Assembly: GCF_023208015.1 (NCBI RefSeq)
Contig: NZ_CP051627.1
Coordinates: 4,694,422 to 4,758,421, forward strand
Reading direction: 5' to 3'
Length of the DNA: 64,000 nt
Origin: Thermobifida alba
GTDB lineage: Bacteria; Actinomycetota; Actinomycetes; Streptosporangiales; Streptosporangiaceae
The notes under the pieces were generated by a model. It did not search any database and was not told the origin of the DNA. It saw only the letters and a program-made list of their open reading frames with translations. Positions 50,842-59,554 of the stretch are shown here, piece by piece (the stretch's first letter is position 1; each line of letters opens with the position of its first letter). Position numbers and translations under genes: made by a program.

Positions 50842-51507
50842 TCAGCCGCCGACCGGCGCCACCCCGAGGGAGGCCAGCAGCGCCGCGGTGTGCGGCCCCA
50901 CCCCGAGTCGCGCGGCGACCCGCAGGTCCTCGGGGGTGTCCACGTCGTGGCGGACCGTGCCGACCCCCTCCAGGTCCAGTTCCACCGCGCCGCCCTCCCG
51001 GTGCCGCAGCCGCGACCACCCCTCGAAGGCGGGGGCGAACACCGCCCGGGGCGCCGCTCCGTACAGCGTGGTCCCCACCCCGTGGGCGTCGGCGAGGAAG
51101 AAGGTGGGGTGGGCCGCCGCCGCGGCCAGCACCCGGGCGAGTTCGTCCGGACGCAGCGCCGGGAGGTCGGCCGAGAGCGCGCACACCCCGGCGTCCGGGA
51201 GGACCTGCCGGGCCCGCCGCGCGCCGTACCGCAGCGCGGCGTTGAGCCCCGTCCCGGGCTCCCCGGTGACCACCGAGGCCCCGAACCGTTCCACCGCCGC
51301 GGCCGCCGTGGCATCCTCGGTGACCACGAAGACCGCCGCCACCCCCGGGGTCGCCGCGACGGCGCGCACCGTGTCGCAGGCCACCGCCAGCGCCAGGTCC
51401 GCCCGACGGACGCCGACGAACTCGGCGAGCCGGGACTTGGCCTCGGCCAGCCGCTTCACCGGTACCACCACCGACCAGCGCTGACGTGTGAGTTCAGCGT
51501 CCACCAT
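50842..51507 (-). CDS. cofC: 2-phospho-L-lactate / phosphoenolpyruvate guanylyltransferase (F420)
   Basis: 221 residues. Nucleotidyltransferase fold that starts SVVVPVKRLAEAKSRLAEF, with VVTEDATAAAAVERFGASVV, CALSADLPALRPDELARVLA and TTLYGAAPRAVFAPAF. HDVDTPEDLRVAARLGVGP ends it. This is the CofC/FbiD family that makes the activated intermediate of coenzyme F420; in mycobacteria it uses phosphoenolpyruvate. ATG 51507 fits family length. It is divergent from plsC. Other F420 genes are not in the window. Confidence 0.92.
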   Translation of the reverse strand: MVDAELTRQRWSVVVPVKRLAEAKSRLAEFVGVRRADLALAVACDTVRAVAATPGVAAVFVVTEDATAAAAVERFGASVVTGEPGTGLNAALRYGARRARQVLPDAGVCALSADLPALRPDELARVLAAAAAHPTFFLADAHGVGTTLYGAAPRAVFAPAFEGWSRLRHREGGAVELDLEGVGTVRHDVDTPEDLRVAARLGVGPHTAALLASLGVAPVGG

Positions 51508-51669
51508 CCCCCCGCCCGGTCGAGTAGGAACCGGTAGAAGAGAGTATGTCCCAGCCGCCGAGGCCGGGCACGGGACCTTCCCGCACCCCCGACAATGGAG
51601 AGCCGGAGGGCCACGCGGACACCCGCGACGGGGCGGGCGCCGGAACGTCAACCGATCGGAGGAGTCCAC

Positions 51670-52422
51670 ATGAAACGCCGCGAGTCGCGCTGGTTGAAGG
51701 CGGTCGCCGTCAGCGTCGTGCGTCCGCTCATCGCCGCCATCACCAAGCGCACCTGGCGCGGCCAGGAGCACATCCCCCGCGAGGGGGGCGTGATCATCGC
51801 GGCCAACCACCTGTCGGTAGCCGACCCGCTGACGGTCGCGCACTTCCTCTACGTCGCGGGACGCCGCTGGCCGACCTTCACCGCCAAGGAGGGCGTCTTC
51901 CGCATCCCCGTCGTGGGACCGGCGGTGCGCAGACTCGGCCAGATCCCCGTCCACCGGGGCACCACCGACGCGGCCAAGGCGCTGCGCGAGGCCGAGGAGG
52001 CGCTGACCGAGCACGGCGCCGCGGTGATCTTCTACCCGGAGGGCACCTGCACCCGCGACCCCGACCTGTGGCCCATGACCGCCAAGACCGGGGTGGCGCG
52101 GCTCGCGCTGCGCACCGGTGTCCCGGTGATCCCGGTCGCCCACTGGGGGGAGCAGCACATCCTGCCCTACGGCACCAAGAAGCTCCGGCTCTTCCCCCGC
52201 ACCCCCGTCGAGGTGGTCGCCGGACCGCCGGTGGACCTGTCCGCCTACCGCGGCCAGCCGCTGACCGCGACCACCCTGCGCGAGGCGACCGCCGACATCA
52301 TGGCCGCCATCACCGAGATCCAGGCGCGCATCCGCGGCGAGCAGCCGCCGTCGGAGCCCTACGACCCCAGGAAGGCGCGCGGACAGGAACTGGGCCAGGG
52401 CGACGGCGGAGGCGCGAAGTGA
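51670..52422 (+). CDS. plsC: 1-acyl-sn-glycerol-3-phosphate acyltransferase
   Basis: 250 residues. Adds the second acyl chain in phospholipid synthesis. Catalytic NHxxxxD as [13 protein letters not shown] (~43), substrate motif in [14 protein letters not shown], and [13 protein letters not shown]. One N-terminal amphipathic/hydrophobic segment. ATG 51670 lies right after GGAGGAG. Its stop overlaps the gpsA start (GTGA), giving a phospholipid operon. Confidence 0.93.
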   Translation: MKRRESRWLKAVAVSVVRPLIAAITKRTWRGQEHIPREGGVIIAANHLSVADPLTVAHFLYVAGRRWPTFTAKEGVFRIPVVGPAVRRLGQIPVHRGTTDAAKALREAEEALTEHGAAVIFYPEGTCTRDPDLWPMTAKTGVARLALRTGVPVIPVAHWGEQHILPYGTKKLRLFPRTPVEVVAGPPVDLSAYRGQPLTATTLREATADIMAAITEIQARIRGEQPPSEPYDPRKARGQELGQGDGGGAK

Positions 52423-53429
52423 CCAGGGTGGCGGTGCTCGGCAGCGGATCGTGGGGGACGGCCTTCGCGAACGTGGTGGCCGACGCGGGAGTCGCGGAGA
52501 CGGTGCTGTGGGGCAGGCGCGCGGCGGTGGCCGAGGCGGTCAACACCCGCCACGAGAACCCCGACTACCTGCCGGGGATCGCCCTCAACCCGCGGCTGCG
52601 CGCCACCGACGACGTGGCGGAGGCGCTGGCGGGCGCCGACTTCGTGGTCATCGCGGTGCCCGCGCAGACACTCCGCGCCAACCTGGCGGCCTGGGCGGAG
52701 GCCGTGCCGCCCGACGCCGTCGTCGTCAGCCTGATGAAGGGGATCGAGGTCGGCACGTCGCGCCGGATGAGCGAGGTCATCGCGGAGGTGCTGAAGCTGC
52801 CCGACCACCGCATCGCGGTGCTGTCCGGACCGAACCTGGCCCGGGAGATCGCCGAACGGCAGCCCGCCACGGCCGTGGTCGCCTGCACCGACGAGCAGAC
52901 GGCCACCCGCCTGCAGCACCTCTGCAAGTCCGGCTACTTCCGCCCCTACACCAACACCGACGTCATCGGCGTGGAGCTGGGCGGGGCGGTCAAGAACGTC
53001 ATCGCGCTGGCGGTGGGCGTGGCCGTGGGCATGGGCTTCGGCGACAACGCCAAGGCCGCCCTGATCACCCGGGGCCTGGCCGAGACCGTGCGCCTGGCAG
53101 TCGCCCTCGGCGCCGACGAGCACACCCTCGCCGGACTGGCCGGACTGGGCGACCTGGTGGCCACGTGCAGCTCGCCGCTCTCCCGCAACCGCACCTTCGG
53201 GGAGAAGCTGGGCGCCGGCATGACCCTGGAGGAGGCCGTCGCCGAGACGAGGCAGACCGCCGAGGGCGTCAAGTCCTCCGAGTCGATCCTGGCCCTGGCC
53301 CGCGCCCACGGGGTGGACATGCCCATCACCGAGGCCGTGGTGGCGATGATGCACCACGGGCTGCCGCCCGCCGACGCGCTGCTGGCGTTCATGTCCCGCA
53401 GCGCCAAACCCGAGCGCTACGGGGTCTGA
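52419..53429 (+). CDS. gpsA: Glycerol-3-phosphate dehydrogenase, NAD(P)+
   Basis: 336 residues. Makes glycerol-3-phosphate from DHAP for the acyltransferases upstream. [20 protein letters not shown] is the dinucleotide motif; [29 protein letters not shown], then [20 protein letters not shown] with the catalytic Lys, and [20 protein letters not shown]. The GTG start overlaps the plsC stop. Confidence 0.96.
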   Translation: MTRVAVLGSGSWGTAFANVVADAGVAETVLWGRRAAVAEAVNTRHENPDYLPGIALNPRLRATDDVAEALAGADFVVIAVPAQTLRANLAAWAEAVPPDAVVVSLMKGIEVGTSRRMSEVIAEVLKLPDHRIAVLSGPNLAREIAERQPATAVVACTDEQTATRLQHLCKSGYFRPYTNTDVIGVELGGAVKNVIALAVGVAVGMGFGDNAKAALITRGLAETVRLAVALGADEHTLAGLAGLGDLVATCSSPLSRNRTFGEKLGAGMTLEEAVAETRQTAEGVKSSESILALARAHGVDMPITEAVVAMMHHGLPPADALLAFMSRSAKPERYGV

Positions 53430-53473
53430 GACCGCCCGCGGTCTCCGGCGGTCACGGATCGGAGAGGACGGGG

Positions 53474-53498
53474 GCGCCCACGGTAGGGTCGTGGGCGC
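53474..53498 (+). terminator. Hairpin after gpsA
   Basis: 9-bp perfect stem (GCGCCCACG/CGTGGGCGC) with a 7-nt loop that contains TAGGGT. It may be a terminator or, given the hexamer, part of the next promoter. Confidence 0.4.
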
Positions 53499-53561
53499 AT
53501 CCGGTGACGGCCGACCGGACGGCGGCACGGACCGACACGACTACGGCGCAGGTGAAGCCTC

Positions 53562-54125
53562 ATGCCCCCTTCCCCCGATGCCGCGCGGAACCACCGTCCC
53601 CCCGCGCGGAACGCCACCGGGGCGCCCCGGTGGCCCGCCCACGCGGCGGCGCTGTGGGCGCTGCTCTTCGCGGCGCTCAGCTTCTACTGGGCCCTCGGCG
53701 GCACCGCCCTGCTGGACACCATCGGGGAGTCCGTGACCGGCCCGGCGCTCGCGGGCGACCCCCTCGTCGTGACCGCGGTGTGGGCCTCGGCTCTCCTCAA
53801 GCTCGCGGGTGTGCCCGGCGCGCTGGCGCTCACCCAGGGGTGGGGCCGCCGCCTTCCCCGCCGACTGGTCCTCACCGGAGGCTGGGGGGCGACCGTCCTG
53901 CTGTGCCTGTACGGGGGCGCCAGCCTGGTCCAGCAACTGCTCATGCTCGGCGGCGTCGTCGAGGCCTCCGACTCCTTCCGCCGGGTGCTGCTGTGGCACC
54001 TGCTGCTGTGGAGCCCCTACTGGCTGCTGGGCGGAGTGCTCTACGGGATCGCCACGTACCTCTTCCAGAGGACCGCTCCCGAAGCGGGTTCCGCCCCCGT
54101 GGAGGAGCGCGGCCCGCGGCCGTGA
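53562..54125 (+). CDS. DUF3995-like membrane protein
   Basis: 187 residues, four hydrophobic helices (~25-48, 65-85, 100-125, 138-165). WALLFAALSFYWALGGTALLDTIGES and DPLVVTAVWASALLKL match the actinobacterial DUF3995 layout as I remember it; HLLLWSPYWLLGGVLYGIAT closes the bundle. Function unknown. Short Pro/Arg-rich N-terminus. Stands between gpsA and a PLP enzyme without tight coupling. Confidence 0.72.
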   Translation: MPPSPDAARNHRPPARNATGAPRWPAHAAALWALLFAALSFYWALGGTALLDTIGESVTGPALAGDPLVVTAVWASALLKLAGVPGALALTQGWGRRLPRRLVLTGGWGATVLLCLYGGASLVQQLLMLGGVVEASDSFRRVLLWHLLLWSPYWLLGGVLYGIATYLFQRTAPEAGSAPVEERGPRP

Positions 54126-54190
54126 GCCCCCGTGCCCCGCGGGAACCCGGGTGGCGGCACAATGGGGGAGGACTTCCTGAGGGGGCGCGC

Positions 54191-55411
54191 ATGACACAGC
54201 GGTACGGAGAGCACACCCGCGCGGTCGGGCTGTCCAGGGACGACCGGTCGGTCGGAGTCCCGATGCGCATCCCGGTGTACCGCGCCTCCACCTACGCCTT
54301 CGAGAACTCCCAGGAGTACGCCGAAAGCCTGTACGGCGGTGGCAGGTACTCCTACGCGCGCATCGACTCCCCCAACAGCGACGCGTTCGCCGCCGCGGTG
54401 GCCGCCCTGGAGGGGGGCCGGCTCGACCGCGAGGTACACGGGCAGGGCTTCGCCTCCGGCATGGCCGCCATCAGCACCGCACTGCTGGCCCTGACCCGGG
54501 CGGGCGCGCACGTGGTGGCCTCCCGGGCCCTGTACGGCAACACCTACAAGCTGCTGGACGTCCTGCTGCGCCGGTTCGGTGTGGACGTCGACTTCGTCGA
54601 CATCACCGACGCCGCCGCGGTGCGCGCCGCGGTACGCCCCGAGACCGCGCTCGTCTACACCGAGACCCTGTCCAACCCGTCGATGCTCGTCTCGGACCTG
54701 CCCGCGCTCGCCGCCGTCGCCCGCGAGGCCGACACGCTGCTCGTGGTGGACTCCACCTTCGCCTCCCCGGTGGTGTGCCGCCCGCTGGAGCACGGCGCCG
54801 ACGTGGTGCTGCACTCCGCCACCAAGTACCTCGGCGGCCACTCCGACGCAACCGGGGGAGTGGCGGTGGCCCGCCCCGACCTGATGGACCGCATCCGCGA
54901 GGCGCGGGTCGACCTGGGGCCGCACCTGGCCGCCGACGAGGCGTTCCTGCTGCACCGCGGTCTGGAGACGCTGCCGCTGCGCATGGCCCGCCAGTGCGCC
55001 ACGGCCGCCGAGTTCGCCGCCGCGATGCTGCGCCACCCGGCCGTGGCCCGCGTCGACCACCCGAGCCTGCCCGGCCACCAGGGCCACGAACTGGCGCGGA
55101 AACTGTTCGACGCCGGCCCCGAAGGCACCCGCTACGGCGCGGTCGTCACGGTCACCCCGCACGGCGGCCGGGACGCCGGGACGGCGTTCGCCGACGGCCT
55201 GCGCCTGGCGACCATCGCCCCCTCGCTGGGCGGCACGCACACGATCGTCAGCCACGCCGCCTCCACGACGCACCGGCAGATGCCGGACGAGGCGCTGCGC
55301 GCGGCCGGGATCGAACCGGGCGCGGTGCGGTTCTCCATCGGACTGGAGGACCCGGCGGACCTGATCGCCGACGCGCTGCGCGCCCTGGATGAATTGCCCG
55401 TCAAGGAGTGA
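54191..55411 (+). CDS. PLP-dependent trans-sulfuration enzyme (cystathionine gamma-lyase/synthase family)
   Basis: 406 residues, Cys/Met-metabolism PLP family. RYSYARIDSPNSDAFAAAVA, GFASGMAAISTALLAL, VYTETLSNPSMLVSDLPAL, and the PLP lysine in LHSATKYLGGHSDATGGVAV (~219). RFSIGLEDPADLIADALRAL ends it. Could be cystathionine gamma-lyase, gamma-synthase, O-acetylhomoserine sulfhydrylase or methionine gamma-lyase; specificity residues cannot be settled by eye. ATG 54191 after GAGGGGG. Confidence 0.88.
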   Translation: MTQRYGEHTRAVGLSRDDRSVGVPMRIPVYRASTYAFENSQEYAESLYGGGRYSYARIDSPNSDAFAAAVAALEGGRLDREVHGQGFASGMAAISTALLALTRAGAHVVASRALYGNTYKLLDVLLRRFGVDVDFVDITDAAAVRAAVRPETALVYTETLSNPSMLVSDLPALAAVAREADTLLVVDSTFASPVVCRPLEHGADVVLHSATKYLGGHSDATGGVAVARPDLMDRIREARVDLGPHLAADEAFLLHRGLETLPLRMARQCATAAEFAAAMLRHPAVARVDHPSLPGHQGHELARKLFDAGPEGTRYGAVVTVTPHGGRDAGTAFADGLRLATIAPSLGGTHTIVSHAASTTHRQMPDEALRAAGIEPGAVRFSIGLEDPADLIADALRALDELPVKE

Positions 55412-55440
55412 CAAATCCCGTGTTTCGTCGGTCGTGACCG

Positions 55441-55471
55441 TTGTCAGGTTTGCGGTGCGGCGAGATAAGGT
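55441..55471 (+). promoter_or_regulatory. Promoter of ddl, leaderless type
   Basis: TTGTCA (55441-55446), 19 bp, TAAGGT (55466-55471), then 8 nt to ATG 55480. Confidence 0.5.
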
Positions 55472-55479
55472 CATGCATC

Positions 55480-56595
55480 ATGTCTGAGCAGCAAAAGATC
55501 CGGGTCGCCGTCGTCTTCGGCGGACGCAGTTCCGAACACGAGATCTCCTGCGTGACCGCGGGAGGCGTGATGTCCGTCATCGACACCGACCGCTACGAGG
55601 TCGTCCCCATCGGGATCACCCGCGACGGCGACTGGCGGGTCGTCACCGCCGATCCCGGCGAGCTGGCGATCGTCGACGGCCGGCTGCCCAGCGTGCCCGA
55701 CACCGGAGCGAAGCTGGCCCTGGCCCTCGACACCCCCGGCGCCTTCCTGGAGGTCCCCCCGGACGCCGTGCCGCGCCTGGTGGGGCAGGTGGACGTGGTG
55801 CTGCCGCTGCTGCACGGCCCCTTCGGGGAGGACGGCACCATCCAGGGGCTGCTGGAGATGGCCGAGGTGCGCTACGCGGGGGCGGGCGTCTTCGCCAGCG
55901 CCGCCTCCATGGACAAGGTGTTCATGAAGGCGCTGCTCACCGGGCAGGGCCTGAAGACCGGCCCGTACCTGGCGGTCAGCGACCGGGCGTGGACCCGCGA
56001 CCGCAAGCGCGTCCTGGACAACGTCGCCGCGCTCGGCGGGGTGGTCTTCGTCAAGCCCGCGCGCGCCGGGTCCAGCATCGGCATCAGCCGGGTGCCCGAC
56101 GCCACCGACACCGCCGCGGTCACCGAGGCGATCGAGGCGGCCCGCGCCCACGACCCCAAGGTCATCGTGGAGGCGGGCATCCGGGGCCGCGAGATCGAGT
56201 GCGGGGTGCTGGAGAGCCTCGACGGCGGCGAGCCCGACGTGTCGCTGCCCGCCGAGATCCACGTGGCGGAGGGCTACGACTTCTACGACTTCGAGGCCAA
56301 GTACCTGTCCAGCAGCAGCCTCAGCATTCCGGCGGACCTGCCCGACGAGGTGACCCGGCGGGTGCGCCGCCTGGCCGCCGACGCCTTCGACGCGCTGGGC
56401 TGCGAAGGGCTGGCCCGGGTGGACTTCTTCTACGGCGACGACGGCGAGATCTACGTCAACGAGCTCAACACCATGCCGGGGTTCACTCCCTCCTCGGCGT
56501 TCCCGCAGATGTGGGCGGCCAGCGGCCTGGACTACCCGGCCCTGGTGGACCGGCTGATCCGCACCGCCCTCAACCGCCGCACCGGACTGCGCTGA
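55480..56595 (+). CDS. ddl: D-alanine--D-alanine ligase
   Basis: 371 residues, ATP-grasp enzyme of peptidoglycan synthesis. RVAVVFGGRSSEHEISCVTA (N-terminal), VDVVLPLLHGPFGEDGTIQG, VFVKPARAGSSIGISRV (ATP loop), LARVDFFYGDDGEIYVNELN with metal ligands, NTMPGFTPSSAFPQM. The Tyr of the family loop is present (ISRV/KYLS region), arguing for D-Ala-D-Ala rather than D-Lac, though I did not verify this residue by residue. Confidence 0.95.
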   Translation: MSEQQKIRVAVVFGGRSSEHEISCVTAGGVMSVIDTDRYEVVPIGITRDGDWRVVTADPGELAIVDGRLPSVPDTGAKLALALDTPGAFLEVPPDAVPRLVGQVDVVLPLLHGPFGEDGTIQGLLEMAEVRYAGAGVFASAASMDKVFMKALLTGQGLKTGPYLAVSDRAWTRDRKRVLDNVAALGGVVFVKPARAGSSIGISRVPDATDTAAVTEAIEAARAHDPKVIVEAGIRGREIECGVLESLDGGEPDVSLPAEIHVAEGYDFYDFEAKYLSSSSLSIPADLPDEVTRRVRRLAADAFDALGCEGLARVDFFYGDDGEIYVNELNTMPGFTPSSAFPQMWAASGLDYPALVDRLIRTALNRRTGLR

Positions 56596-56616
56596 GCGGG
56601 CCGCGCCCGCGGACAC

Positions 56617-56659
56617 CGCAGCCCCGGGCGCCACGGTCACCGTGGCGCCCGGGGCTGCG
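56617..56659. terminator. 20-bp hairpin between ddl and the EI24 gene
   Basis: Perfect 20-bp arms with a 3-nt loop (56617-56636 with 56640-56659) between convergent genes; strong bidirectional terminator candidate. Confidence 0.75.
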
Positions 56660-56679
56660 CGCGTCCTGCCGCACCGGGG

Positions 56680-57516
56680 TCAGCGGCTGTCCGGGCGGGA
56701 CGGTCCGGGCTGGTGCGGGGGGCCGGCGTGCTCCGGGGGAGCGGCCTGCTCGGGCCGGGGCGGCGGGGCCGGGGGCAGCAGGCCGCGGGCCAGGATGGTG
56801 CCGCCCGCCGCGGCCGCGGGGAACACCAGGACCGCCACGAACGGGATCGACAGCAGCAGGAACACGGGCACCGCGAAGCCCAGCGAGTACAGTCTCCGCC
56901 GCCGCAGGCCCGCGAACCGGTCCCGCAGCCGCAGCAGGCCGCGCCGCTCGAACGCCGAGCCGATCAGTTCCGCGCCCAGCAGCCAGCCGCCGACCAGCGC
57001 GGAGACCACCGGCACCACCGTCTGCCCCACCACCGGGATGAAACCGGCGACGAACAGCGGGACCGCTGCGGCGGCGGAGATGAGGATCAGCGCCAGCGAG
57101 ATGCGCAGCGCCCGCATGACCGACGTCAGCAGCGGCTCGTCCAGCGGCTCGGGAGCGTCGCCCAGCTCCTCCTCGACCTCCTCGGCGATCATGTCGTAGA
57201 GGGGGGAGCCGAGGGCGAGGGTGACCGTGGTGAAGCCGATGACCATGAGCAGCACGGACGCGGCGACGAGGACGATGCCGAGGGCCACCCGCAGGGCGGT
57301 GGTCCAGCCGTCGGCCCAGCCGTCGGCGAACGGCGTCATCCAGGCGGTGAGGTCGTCGATCCGCGCCAGGAGCGCGATCAGGACGACCAGGAACAGGACG
57401 GAGGTGAGCAGGGGAGGCAGCGCTCCCAGGAGGAACAGCTTCGGCCGCCGCAGGATCATGCCGAATCCACGGAGCAGCGTGCCGATTCCGGTGAAGATCT
57501 CGCGCAGAAGGGTCAC
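56680..57516 (-). CDS. EI24/CysZ-like membrane protein
   Basis: 278 residues. Begins FTGIGTLLRGFGMILRRPKL, then about five membrane segments; SPLYDMIAEEVEEELGD and FVAGFIPVVGQTVVPVVSAL are EI24-family landmarks. C-terminus Pro-rich. GTG 57516 has TATTGT ending 6 nt upstream (minus strand 57528-57523), so the mRNA may be leaderless. CysZ relatives move sulfate, but this role is not shown here. Confidence 0.85.
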   Translation of the reverse strand: MTLLREIFTGIGTLLRGFGMILRRPKLFLLGALPPLLTSVLFLVVLIALLARIDDLTAWMTPFADGWADGWTTALRVALGIVLVAASVLLMVIGFTTVTLALGSPLYDMIAEEVEEELGDAPEPLDEPLLTSVMRALRISLALILISAAAAVPLFVAGFIPVVGQTVVPVVSALVGGWLLGAELIGSAFERRGLLRLRDRFAGLRRRRLYSLGFAVPVFLLLSIPFVAVLVFPAAAAGGTILARGLLPPAPPPRPEQAAPPEHAGPPHQPGPSRPDSR

Positions 57517-57766
57517 GGGGCGACAATAGCGCCGCGTGAGGACTCCGGTTCCGGTGCGGCGGAGGAAGAACGGCGGATACGGCGCGCAAGCCGCGAACGG
57601 TGGCGGACGGGACCGCGGCCGTGCCGGTTCGGGCGGCGCGGCGGGACGCTCCGCCCTCGCGCTCCCGCGCCCTTCCCCGGCGGGCGTCGGCACCGGAGCG
57701 GCCCGGTCCCGCCGAGGAGGACGAGCACCGATCCCGGTTCCCCCGGCGGACCGGGGGGCTTCGCGG

Positions 57767-59554
57767 TCACCGCACCGCCCGCAGGCCGCCCCGCGGGGGC
57801 TCGCCCAGGCCGTGGGCGCTGCGGTACCAGCCCCTCTCCGCCAGCAGTTCGGTGTGGGAGCCGCGCTGCACCACCCGGCCGTCGACGATCACGTAGATCT
57901 CGTCCATCCGCTCCAGCCGGGCCAGGTCGTGGGTGATCAGCACGGTGGAGCAGCCCTCGGAGGCCGCCAGCAGGTCGTCGAGCACGGCGTCGCGGGTGTC
58001 GGGGTCCAGGTGCGTGGTGGGCTCGTCCAGCACCAGGATGCGGGGACTCGCCAGCAGCGCCCGCGCCAGTGCCAGCCGCTGCCGCATACCGCCGCTGAGC
58101 CGCGCCCCGTGCGCGCCCACCTCGGTGTTCAGCCCGTCGGGCATGGTCGCGCGCACGTCCTCGGCGAGCCGCGCCCGCTCCAGCGCCGCCCACAGGTGCG
58201 CGTCGTCGGCTCCCGGCCGCGCCAGCCGCAGGTTCTCCCGCAGGGTGCTGGCGAAGATGTGCGGGTCCTGCGGCACCCCGCTGACGAAGCGGCGCACCTC
58301 GTCGGCCGGAAGGCCGGTGATGTCGGCGCCGTCCAGCGTCACCGTCCCCGCGTCGGGGTCGCGGAAACGGAACAGCACCGACGCCAGCGTGCTCTTGCCG
58401 GAGCCGCTCGGGCCGAGCACGGCGATCCGCCTGCCCGGGGGCAGGTCGAGGTCGATCCCGTCCAGCGCCCACGGCTCGTCGGGACCGTAGCGCACCCGCA
58501 GGCCCCGCACCCGCAGCGTCGCCCCGCCCTCCCCGGGCGGTTCCGGCCGGTCGGCGGAGCCGTCGACCACCCGCACCGCGGGCTCGGTGTCCAGCACGTC
58601 GAACAGGCGGGCCCCGCTGGAGCGGATCGCCTCCAGCTTCGCCGCCACCGCGGGCAGCGGTGCGACGATCTCGAAGGCCGCGAGCGCGGTGAGCACGACC
58701 ACCGCGAACGGGATCGCGCCCAGCGTGCCGCCCGCCACCGCGGCCACGCCCAGCAGCAGGGTGGCCCACACGGTCAACCCGGCGACCAGCGCGCTCGCCC
58801 CCGAGCCCAGGCCCAGGACCACGGCGTCGCGCCGGGCCAGCCGGGTCAGTTCGGCGTCGGCGCGCTCCACCCGGCGCACGGCCCGCTCCATCGCCCCGTA
58901 GGCGATCAGGTCGGGGGCGCCGTGGAGGGTGTCGACCAGGGCGGTGGACAGCTCCCCGCGCGCCGCGGCCTGGCGGCGGCCCGCCCCGCGGCCCAGCGCG
59001 GCCGCGAACAGCGGGACGGCCAGCCCGCCCAGCACCAGGCCCGCGGCCAGCAGCAGGCCGCCCGGCACGAACAGGGCCGTGCTCAGCGCCACGACCGCGC
59101 CGCCCACCACGACGGAGACCAGCGGCGGGGTGAGACCGCGCACCAGCAGGTCCTGGGTGGCGTCGGTGTCGTTGACCAGGCGCGACACCAGGTCACCGGA
59201 GCGGAAGCGGCGGACCGGCTCGCTGCGGGCCAGCCGCTCGTACACCCGCACCCGCACGTCGGCGAGGGTGCGGAACGCCGCGTCGTGGGTGACCAGGCGC
59301 TCCAGGTAGCGGGCCACGCCGCGGGTCACGCCCAGCGCCCGGGTGGCGACCACCGCGACGCCGAGCGCGGTGATCGGCGGGTGGGTGGCGGCGGTGGCCA
59401 GCAGCCACGCCGCCACGCTGAGCAGGCCCACCCCGGCGGCGGTGGTCAGCGCGCCCAGCAGCACGCCGAGCGCGAACCTCGTCCCGCGCGGGCGGGCCAG
59501 TGCGACCATCCGCGCCAGCGGCCGGGACGTGTGCCTGGGTGACGTGGGACTCAT
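57767..59554 (-). CDS. cydC: ABC exporter CydC subunit
   Basis: 595 residues. Six-helix transmembrane domain (MVALARPRGTRFALGVLLGA at the start) then an ATPase domain: Walker A AVLGPSGSGKSTLASVLFRF (~369), signature LSGGMRQRLALARAL, Walker B RILVLDEPTTHLDPD, H-loop STVLITHDLARL. With CydD it forms the heterodimer that exports cysteine/glutathione or handles heme for cytochrome bd assembly. Start ATG overlaps the cydD stop (ATGA). A longer frame to 61291 is an artefact. Confidence 0.93.
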   Translation of the reverse strand: MSPTSPRHTSRPLARMVALARPRGTRFALGVLLGALTTAAGVGLLSVAAWLLATAATHPPITALGVAVVATRALGVTRGVARYLERLVTHDAAFRTLADVRVRVYERLARSEPVRRFRSGDLVSRLVNDTDATQDLLVRGLTPPLVSVVVGGAVVALSTALFVPGGLLLAAGLVLGGLAVPLFAAALGRGAGRRQAAARGELSTALVDTLHGAPDLIAYGAMERAVRRVERADAELTRLARRDAVVLGLGSGASALVAGLTVWATLLLGVAAVAGGTLGAIPFAVVVLTALAAFEIVAPLPAVAAKLEAIRSSGARLFDVLDTEPAVRVVDGSADRPEPPGEGGATLRVRGLRVRYGPDEPWALDGIDLDLPPGRRIAVLGPSGSGKSTLASVLFRFRDPDAGTVTLDGADITGLPADEVRRFVSGVPQDPHIFASTLRENLRLARPGADDAHLWAALERARLAEDVRATMPDGLNTEVGAHGARLSGGMRQRLALARALLASPRILVLDEPTTHLDPDTRDAVLDDLLAASEGCSTVLITHDLARLERMDEIYVIVDGRVVQRGSHTELLAERGWYRSAHGLGEPPRGGLRAVR